The notes under the pieces: model-generated | Database searches by the model: none | What the model was told of the DNA's origin: nothing | Seen by the model: only the letters and a program-made list of their open reading frames with translations | Program-made: the position numbers and the translations under genes | Virus record (IMG/VR): IMGVR_UViG_3300008266_000027 | Span: 101,837-165,836 of that record | Origin: a virus | Direction: 5' to 3' (one strand) | Length of the DNA: 64,000 bases | Shown here: piece after piece, positions 43,242 to 48,817 of the stretch | How positions within the stretch are numbered: position 1 is the stretch's first letter | Layout of the letters: every line of letters begins with the position of its first letter

Positions 43242-44042
43242 ATGAAGAAATTTAACAATATACATGAAGCATATCTAGGTGTTCTAGCTGACGTCTATGA
43301 TAATCCAGATCACATTTGTTCACCGCGAGGTCAGCGAGTCCGTGAGAAGATGTATTATGCCTTTCAGATCGCAGAGCCAAAAAGTGAGACGATAGTTACA
43401 CATGATGCCGCACGCAACAAGACTATTGCAAGCTATACAGCGAAAGAATGTGGACTCTACAATTCTGGCTCCAACAAAGCAGTCGACTTTGCTGAAGCAT
43501 CTAAGTTTTGGCTTGATATCGCAAATCCAGATGATACAATAAACTCAGCTTATGGCTATCTAGTTAAGCATAACAAGTCGCATGGCAACCCTAAGTATGA
43601 GCTGTTTAATAATCTGCAAGGTCTTATCTCAGATCAGGTGGTCAATTATCTTATTGACAATAGCGGCAGAGTTATGCGAACTCCCTGGGAGTGGTGCGTT
43701 GATGCGCTGAGATCTGATAAGGATACACGGCAGGCTATACTGCGTTTTAGCTTACCAGAGCATTTCTATAAGGGTAACAAGGATATGACTTGTACCTTAG
43801 ACGGCAACTTCCATATCAGGGATGATAGGTTGTTGTTCAGAGTTCACATGCGAAGCAACGATCTTACTTTAGGTCTAGTCTATGACTTGCCGTGGTTTAT
43901 ATCGCTAGCAGAAGATATGATTAAAGAGCTCAGTGATATCTACCCAGATCTGAAGCTAGGTCCATATACACATATGGTTGACTCTATTCATACCTATGAC
44001 AGAGATGAAGAAAAAATCCTCAAGATGCTAGGAAGGCGATGA
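43242..44042 (+). CDS. Thymidylate-synthase-fold enzyme, putative dCMP hydroxymethylase-type, 266 aa
   Basis: ThyA fold: INSAYGYLV, DKDTRQAILRF, active-site region DMTCTLDG (Cys184), then VHMRSNDLTLGLVYDLPWF. At the position of E. coli ThyA Asn177 (eleven residues after Arg166) there is Asp215. Asp at this site favours dCMP over dUMP and is the hallmark of T4 dCMP hydroxymethylase. ThyX at 24580 already makes dTMP. ATG 43242 follows GAGGGGAC. Likely product: 5-hydroxymethyl-dCMP or a related modified pyrimidine. Confidence 0.78.
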   Translation: MKKFNNIHEAYLGVLADVYDNPDHICSPRGQRVREKMYYAFQIAEPKSETIVTHDAARNKTIASYTAKECGLYNSGSNKAVDFAEASKFWLDIANPDDTINSAYGYLVKHNKSHGNPKYELFNNLQGLISDQVVNYLIDNSGRVMRTPWEWCVDALRSDKDTRQAILRFSLPEHFYKGNKDMTCTLDGNFHIRDDRLLFRVHMRSNDLTLGLVYDLPWFISLAEDMIKELSDIYPDLKLGPYTHMVDSIHTYDRDEEKILKMLGRR

Positions 44043-44569
44043 TGGACGACGCAGTAACAAAAGCCTATATAGATTCAGTAATGGGGGCTAGTGGTGCGAA
44101 CGTAAATCCAATTATTAGCACTACGGGCACAAGTTCAGGTCACTTAACCATCAATCCAGCCTATTCACTGCATATAGGGCCTGGGTTGTCATCTAAAGAA
44201 GAAGTGGAATTGAAAGAACTTCAACTTGAACATGAAAAGCTGTTAAGACAAAAAAGAATACAGATGTTTAAGAACATGCCAGCATCATTTAGGCAGTTTA
44301 TAGTAGATACCATAAATGTAAATGATTTTGTAAGTAGTCTAAAGTCTGCTACAGTAGATGACTCAGAGCTGGTAGAAAAAATTAGCCAACTTAAGTCTAG
44401 AGACTCTAGGTTTCATCTCAGTGGGCATTATGGTGAAGGCATCTACTTGTCTGTTCCATATCAGCTGCTTGAACTTATATCAGTTGAAGAATTAAGGGAT
44501 GCTCATGCTACTCAGACTCTAGAAGAGGAACTATCTGCTTCGACAGATTCGATAAATAAACATGAATAA
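44039..44569 (+). CDS. Hypothetical protein, 176 aa
   Basis: Two ATGs (44039, 44042) after GGAAGG. Residues 1-50 are Gly/Ser/Thr-rich and flexible; then a charged helix (KEELQLEHEKLLRQK-like) and MPASFRQFIVDTINVNDF. The end (STDSINKHE) is the translated class II promoter of the next gene. Confidence 0.68.
   Translation: MMDDAVTKAYIDSVMGASGANVNPIISTTGTSSGHLTINPAYSLHIGPGLSSKEEVELKELQLEHEKLLRQKRIQMFKNMPASFRQFIVDTINVNDFVSSLKSATVDDSELVEKISQLKSRDSRFHLSGHYGEGIYLSVPYQLLELISVEELRDAHATQTLEEELSASTDSINKHE
44544..44555 (+). promoter_or_regulatory. Class II promoter motif (CAGATTCGATAA), leaderless geometry
   Basis: Inside the end of the 44039 gene. ATG 44562 is exactly six bases after CGATAA. Confidence 0.75.
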
Positions 44570-45104
44570 AATACGAGATCTTGGCATTAAAAAAAATGAC
44601 ATAGTGCGAATCAAGTTTAAAAACTTGAATTCAATCGTTAAAGAATCTGGTATTACCTTTCAAGACTTAGACGACCACTTGCGATTAAGCTGCAACATGA
44701 GAGCCTATTATAGCGGCGGAGATTTTCTGGTTGGCGAAAATTTTGATAAGGAGCTCTACGACCTTTCTTTTGGCGATTGCATTATGGTGCGAAATCACCT
44801 TGATCATGACACTAGCTTTCAGGTTTACGATTTTGCAATTGACTCTATAGAAATAGTGGATGATGCTAGGCGATTCATCTCATCAGAGCTTGATTTAATA
44901 GTTGTGAGAGTAGAAGACGAATTATTTATAAATGGCAAGCCACTGATAGGCGATGAGCTACAAAAAAAGAAAGATCATAATCGCTATAGCAAGAATGAAG
45001 ATAAAGAGTATCAAAATGAAAATAGAAAACTACTCAAAATATTTGAGGAGTTTATAGCAGACTTGGCAGTGAGAGATTCAATTGACAGTAGGGGGTCAAA
45101 ATGA
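44562..45104 (+). CDS. Hypothetical protein, paralogue of 16225, 180 aa
   Basis: Shares LGIKKNDIVRIKF, AYYSGGDFLV, a DAIDS/EIVDDARRFIS segment and ELFINGKPL with the protein at 16225. Carries a Lys/Glu-rich insertion near residue 140. Start lies on the predicted class II +1 and overlaps the previous stop. Function unknown. Confidence 0.72.
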   Translation: MNKIRDLGIKKNDIVRIKFKNLNSIVKESGITFQDLDDHLRLSCNMRAYYSGGDFLVGENFDKELYDLSFGDCIMVRNHLDHDTSFQVYDFAIDSIEIVDDARRFISSELDLIVVRVEDELFINGKPLIGDELQKKKDHNRYSKNEDKEYQNENRKLLKIFEEFIADLAVRDSIDSRGSK

Positions 45105-45574
45105 GCTTTATTCCAGATTCAACTCAAAGTCACAAAGACAAAGTTTCACCTAAGAAAGATGACAGTCTAACTGTGGCCAAACCACTGACTCAGTCAGAAG
45201 ATTTCTGTGCAGAGCTTATGGAAGGCACGATGGATTTCTCTAAAATTATAAATGAGAAGTTTATTGTTGCAGTCAATACTGGTTCTAGAAATAAACCTAA
45301 TATACTAGCCTCAACAATGCGAGGCCCGTTCGACTTCTATGAGATGGTTGAAACAGTTGGTTGCATGTGGGAGCGCGAGCAACATCATGCGATGGTCTAT
45401 GCTTTAACCAAAGACTTCAATAAGTCTTCGGCATTTTTAGACGAAGGCACAGTAGATTATATCGAGGCAAATTGGGAAGATATCGTGGCTACTGGAATTC
45501 TTGAGGCTGCCCTTTCAGATGACGGCCCAGTGATTCCTGCAGGCCTTATTGAGGCTAATAAAGAGGAAGAATAG
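45101..45574 (+). CDS. Conserved phage protein (STMRGPFDFYEM), 157 aa
   Basis: After a flexible N-terminus, residues 50-130 contain FIVAVNTGSRNKPNILAST, MRGPFDFYEMVETVG, WEREQHHAMVYAL and VDYIEANWEDI. I recall this block from T4-like and jumbo phages as a conserved protein of unknown function. ATGA overlap with the previous gene; GGGGG upstream. Confidence 0.8.
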   Translation: MSFIPDSTQSHKDKVSPKKDDSLTVAKPLTQSEDFCAELMEGTMDFSKIINEKFIVAVNTGSRNKPNILASTMRGPFDFYEMVETVGCMWEREQHHAMVYALTKDFNKSSAFLDEGTVDYIEANWEDIVATGILEAALSDDGPVIPAGLIEANKEEE

Positions 45575-46125
45575 TGCTGCTAAACAAGATTAATTTGCTA
45601 GACAAAGGTTTTGTGGCGCCCTTATCTTTTGCGGGCGATGGCAGACTGCTGCAGGATCTGCAGGATCATTACTTTAGAGCGAAAACCAACGTTAAACTGC
45701 TAGAGATATCTTCTGCAGTTTTAGTTATAAAATGTCCACTTTTTGTGCAGTTAAATCTGTCACAATACGGCCTCAACATTATCACAACCCCCTCTGAGAA
45801 TGTTGAGGCCTATATTCCTGATGTATCTTCTATAGATGGCGAAACTCTAGAAGACAAGAGTGAGATTGCGAACTATATAAAAATAACAACAGAAGCCTTA
45901 CTGCTAAATCATAAGGGGATAGTTATGGACGGAGCTTCTAGATTTACAGCTCAGCTACTAACACCAATAACTGTTTATAATGAACTTATAGTGGCGGGTA
46001 GGTTGTCAAATTGGGTTTCTTTTCTTAGGCAAAAGAAATTACCAAAAGAAATAGAGAATTATAGAAAAGTCATAGAGGGTATTCTAAGGGTAGAATGGAA
46101 GAATCTAGATCAATTCATAAAATAG
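45574..46125 (+). CDS. Hypothetical protein, GTG start, possible divergent ThyX-like, 183 aa
   Basis: GTG 45574 shares one base with the previous stop. The C-terminal half (SRFTAQLLTPITVYNELIVA, RLSNWVSFLRQKKLPKEIEN) loosely recalls the ThyX core 'lPls.yte...t.nl.s...Fl.lR....aq.EIr', but RHRX7S is absent, so this is a weak suggestion. A perfect 12-base inverted repeat lies inside the gene. Confidence 0.6.
   Translation: MLLNKINLLDKGFVAPLSFAGDGRLLQDLQDHYFRAKTNVKLLEISSAVLVIKCPLFVQLNLSQYGLNIITTPSENVEAYIPDVSSIDGETLEDKSEIANYIKITTEALLLNHKGIVMDGASRFTAQLLTPITVYNELIVAGRLSNWVSFLRQKKLPKEIENYRKVIEGILRVEWKNLDQFIK
45769..45810 (+). repeat. Perfect 12-bp inverted repeat inside a CDS
   Basis: GGCCTCAACATT (45769-45780) and AATGTTGAGGCC (45799-45810), loop 18 bases. 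No T-run. It would form a stable hairpin in the mRNA. Confidence 0.8.
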
Positions 46126-46133
46126 AGGACAGT

Positions 46134-46955
46134 ATGGACGTGACGCTTTCAGAAGAAGATAAAAAAAGAATTAAAAACGCAGAATATTATGAGCAAAGTA
46201 AAACCATAATGAAGTCTTTTGAAGACTACGCTCATGTAAATGTAGGTGAAGTTTATTCGATAGTCTGGATTTCTACAGATAAAACAAGAAACTATGTCAG
46301 GCGACATGGCAGCGGCAATAAAACTAAATTCCTAGTTGTTCATAAGGATGAAGGTTTCGTATTCGCAAAAGCAATTAATTCAAGTGGCGGTTTAGGCAAA
46401 GACGTGGTCTGCTTAACAATAAGATATCCTAGTCGATCATATGAACTTGAACTAGATGATGCTCAAGCAGAAGCCATAATCTTTTCAAAAGAAAATGACT
46501 TTGATCCATTTAAAGAAGGCAAGCAGCTAGCAAAAAAGAAAAATAAAGCTAGAAATCTTAATAAGAAAAAAATAATAGCATTTAGCACTGAACAAGAAGC
46601 TTATAATTTTGCAACTAATCTTAAAATCGGCGATACGATATATGATGCAAATACGGCGTTTGGCGAAGCCATTGTTAAATGGCAAATTAAGAATGTAATA
46701 ATTACGCAGACAGACAAGACTCCGATGACAGACTGGAACGGCAGCGTCTACGCATATGGAAAAACTAACGAAGATCAGATTTATAATAAATTTGGATTTA
46801 CTGACAAGGTACTCGTAGAAATAGAGGCTCAAGGTGAACTACCTAAACCTCGTCGCTGGATTTCAAGGTCTCGAACGCTGACTATCGAATCTTTCTTGTC
46901 TAAGAGACATAGAGACTGGTATTCGTCTAGACCACTAACAATTGACGACGTATGA
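46134..46955 (+). CDS. Hypothetical protein, 273 aa
   Basis: ATG 46134 follows GAGGACAGT; ATG 46095 in the same frame is possible. Beta-rich region (NVGEVYSIVWISTDKTRNYV, KFLVVHKDEGFVFAKAI), a basic helix (AKKKNKARNLNKKK) and a second mixed domain ending RWISRSRTLTIESFLSKRHR. Basic patches suggest nucleic-acid contact. No family recognised. Confidence 0.68.
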   Translation: MDVTLSEEDKKRIKNAEYYEQSKTIMKSFEDYAHVNVGEVYSIVWISTDKTRNYVRRHGSGNKTKFLVVHKDEGFVFAKAINSSGGLGKDVVCLTIRYPSRSYELELDDAQAEAIIFSKENDFDPFKEGKQLAKKKNKARNLNKKKIIAFSTEQEAYNFATNLKIGDTIYDANTAFGEAIVKWQIKNVIITQTDKTPMTDWNGSVYAYGKTNEDQIYNKFGFTDKVLVEIEAQGELPKPRRWISRSRTLTIESFLSKRHRDWYSSRPLTIDDV

Positions 46956-47395
46956 CGCGACCAAGTAAGCTAGAATACTGGATGAGCATGGCCGTAGCAG
47001 TGTCAGCTAGATCACATGATGCTGAAACTAAGGTTGGTGCTATTCTTATTAAGAACGATACCGGCATGGTGGTGGCAACTGCGCATAATGGCTTCGTTCG
47101 CGGTGCACCAGATCATCTACTGCCCAAGACTCGACCTGAAAAATACGAGTATATGATTCATGCTGAGGATAATCTTATCTCGCACTGCGCTAAGTCTGGC
47201 ATCTGCATAGATAACTGCACTCTAGTTATAACACTTAGTCCCTGCCAGAAATGCCTTAGACTAATGTGGCAGGCTGGAATAACGCAGGTTGTATGTAGAG
47301 ATCTGTACAGAGATCATAACATAAACATGAAGGATCTTAGGATTGAACAAGAGACCACGCCGGAAGGCTTCTACAAACTCAGCTACAAACTTTGA
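46952..47395 (+). CDS. Deoxycytidylate (dCMP) deaminase, 147 aa
   Basis: Converts dCMP to dUMP for ThyX. Zinc motifs HAEDN and LSPCQKCLRLMW (HAE and PCxxC) are present, with GAILIKNDTG before and AGITQVVC after. Length is normal for the phage/bacterial enzyme. Start overlaps the previous stop. Together with RNR, MazG-like and ThyX it completes a dTMP route. Confidence 0.9.
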   Translation: MTRPSKLEYWMSMAVAVSARSHDAETKVGAILIKNDTGMVVATAHNGFVRGAPDHLLPKTRPEKYEYMIHAEDNLISHCAKSGICIDNCTLVITLSPCQKCLRLMWQAGITQVVCRDLYRDHNINMKDLRIEQETTPEGFYKLSYKL

Positions 47396-47564
47396 TAGCT
47401 ATGAGCACATCTTTGGAACGACTAGAAATAACACATTTAGGTTGTTGATTGTTTTTGCTAAATTAAAAGTCATAGATTACTACGAAATGAACAGTACACT
47501 GACTAAAATAAAAAGATATTCATATGAGTTTGATCAAAAAGCAATTGATAATAGTAGGCAGTAA
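47343..47564 (+). CDS. KLxII-family microprotein, TTG start, start uncertain
   Basis: The frame has no ATG; TTG 47343 inside the deaminase gene is the available start. Core FRLLIVFAKLKVIDYYEMNS is a clear family match (compare VWRLGLLDYYEA at 5933). The N-terminal 35 residues overlap the deaminase in another frame and may not be translated. Confidence 0.5.
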   Translation: MNKRPRRKASTNSATNFDSYEHIFGTTRNNTFRLLIVFAKLKVIDYYEMNSTLTKIKRYSYEFDQKAIDNSRQ

Positions 47565-47943
47565 TCCTAGCTCTGCGTCACCCGACTGTTCACCTTTTCA
47601 CCCAACTACAAAATCACGACAGTTTATAGATAAGCTATTCAATGGCAGTGACTATGAGTTGACCTATATAAATCTAGTTGACTATAAAACAGAAGGCAAC
47701 AAGCCACTTAGTAATAAGGTTATCAAGCTAGAACTAGTCAATATCAAGCAAAAATTTCACGGAATCTTCGATACGAAAATAATCACTCTTGGAAAACAGG
47801 CTTCTTACGGTTTAGGTCTAGCTGATATAGAGCACTTTGCTCTGCCTCATCCAAGTGGTCTATGTAGATTCTGGAACGACAGAGCGGCCTCTGAAGCTAA
47901 GATACAGGAGATGTTCGTATGGATAGAGTCGCGCTATTCGTAA
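47524..47943 (+). CDS. Uracil-DNA-glycosylase-fold protein, 139 aa
   Basis: IIVGSNPSSASPDCSPFHP corresponds to the UDG superfamily motif 1 region (G.nPs...), and FALPHPSGLCRFWND to motif 2 (HPSP..R/L type loop). Short for a UDG, so it may be a minimal single-domain form. Either removes uracil or a modified base, or only binds DNA. No ribosome-binding site is evident. Confidence 0.7.
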   Translation: MSLIKKQLIIVGSNPSSASPDCSPFHPTTKSRQFIDKLFNGSDYELTYINLVDYKTEGNKPLSNKVIKLELVNIKQKFHGIFDTKIITLGKQASYGLGLADIEHFALPHPSGLCRFWNDRAASEAKIQEMFVWIESRYS

Positions 47944-48005
47944 AAGGTCTGCATAGAACTGAAATGTATTGGCTGCTAGTTAAGCTCGGTATAATAGTTA
48001 AATGA
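47919..48005 (+). CDS. KLxII-family microprotein, minimal form, 28 aa
   Basis: MDRVALFVKGLHRTEMYWLL followed by VKLGIIVK: the motif forms the entire C-terminal half. ATG 47919 after AGGAG. Overlaps the next start by ATGA, and a class I promoter for that gene is embedded in its codons. Confidence 0.55.
   Translation: MDRVALFVKGLHRTEMYWLLVKLGIIVK
47990..47995 (+). promoter_or_regulatory. Class I -10 (CGGTATAAT), leaderless
   Basis: Six bases separate TATAAT from ATG 48002; predicted +1 is the start codon. Confidence 0.65.
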
Positions 48006-48796
48006 ATGAAGACCTAGAGAAGCAGGCCGAAAAGATACGCAAGGGCTTTGTCTCTGTCACCGAAGACGAAGACGAGGTGAGTCTATCTTTTCTAGACGAG
48101 ATAAATCAACTAGTTAGAATAGTTCTCAAAGATGATCCCATAGATGTATATACACTCTTAACTCCAGCCGAACTTGAACGCTGGCGCAAAGCTAAATTTA
48201 AGCGTCAGGTTAATAAGATTCTGAGTAAATTTTCATTTCAATTCATATCATATTTCATATTGCTAAGTACAATCACGGGATTTCTGGTGAGTGAAGCCTT
48301 GCCTTTCTATGGCGAAGGCGAGATTACAGCAAAGACCTGGCTTCAGGCCATACTGACAGAGGTTTGCTTCATATTCTTATCTGGCTACAGAGCAGATCCA
48401 GGTATTCAGAAATGGTTTGTAGGCATTCTTAGAGCATCGATTTTTGCCCTTATGTTGTTTGTGATTACTTCCGAGATCACGTTGAAGGGCACGCGAGATA
48501 TTGATCAGATTGACAATCTTGCAGATCGTATCGCGCGTCTAGAGAAACAAATAGATTCAATAAACAAAGAGATCGACTACTATAAGTCTATTGACTGGAA
48601 ATGGCGAATGACTCAAGGTATCAAGAAGCGCGATGAGCTCGAGAAGCAGGTGCAAGAGTTGAAAGAGAAGCAGAGCGAGAGCGGCACTCGAGAAGTTTCA
48701 AAACTATTACAATACAAGATCTATGGCAAGGCAGCATTTAGGGTTATCTTACTGATGATATCGGTACTAATAACACGAAGACTGTTTAAGTTTTGA
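48002..48796 (+). CDS. Membrane protein with periplasmic/cytoplasmic coiled coil, 264 aa
   Basis: Acidic cytoplasmic N-terminus (1-70), hydrophobic segments at about 78-100, 112-128, 138-160 and a last one at 245-262, with a charged coiled coil between (IARLEKQIDSINKEIDYYKS, RDELEKQVQELKEKQ). Holin-like size is exceeded; a receptor-blocking, lysis-timing or envelope protein is possible. Last rightward gene before the leftward structural block. Confidence 0.7.
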   Translation: MNEDLEKQAEKIRKGFVSVTEDEDEVSLSFLDEINQLVRIVLKDDPIDVYTLLTPAELERWRKAKFKRQVNKILSKFSFQFISYFILLSTITGFLVSEALPFYGEGEITAKTWLQAILTEVCFIFLSGYRADPGIQKWFVGILRASIFALMLFVITSEITLKGTRDIDQIDNLADRIARLEKQIDSINKEIDYYKSIDWKWRMTQGIKKRDELEKQVQELKEKQSESGTREVSKLLQYKIYGKAAFRVILLMISVLITRRLFKF

Positions 48797-48817
48797 TTAT
48801 ATATTTTTTTAAATTTA

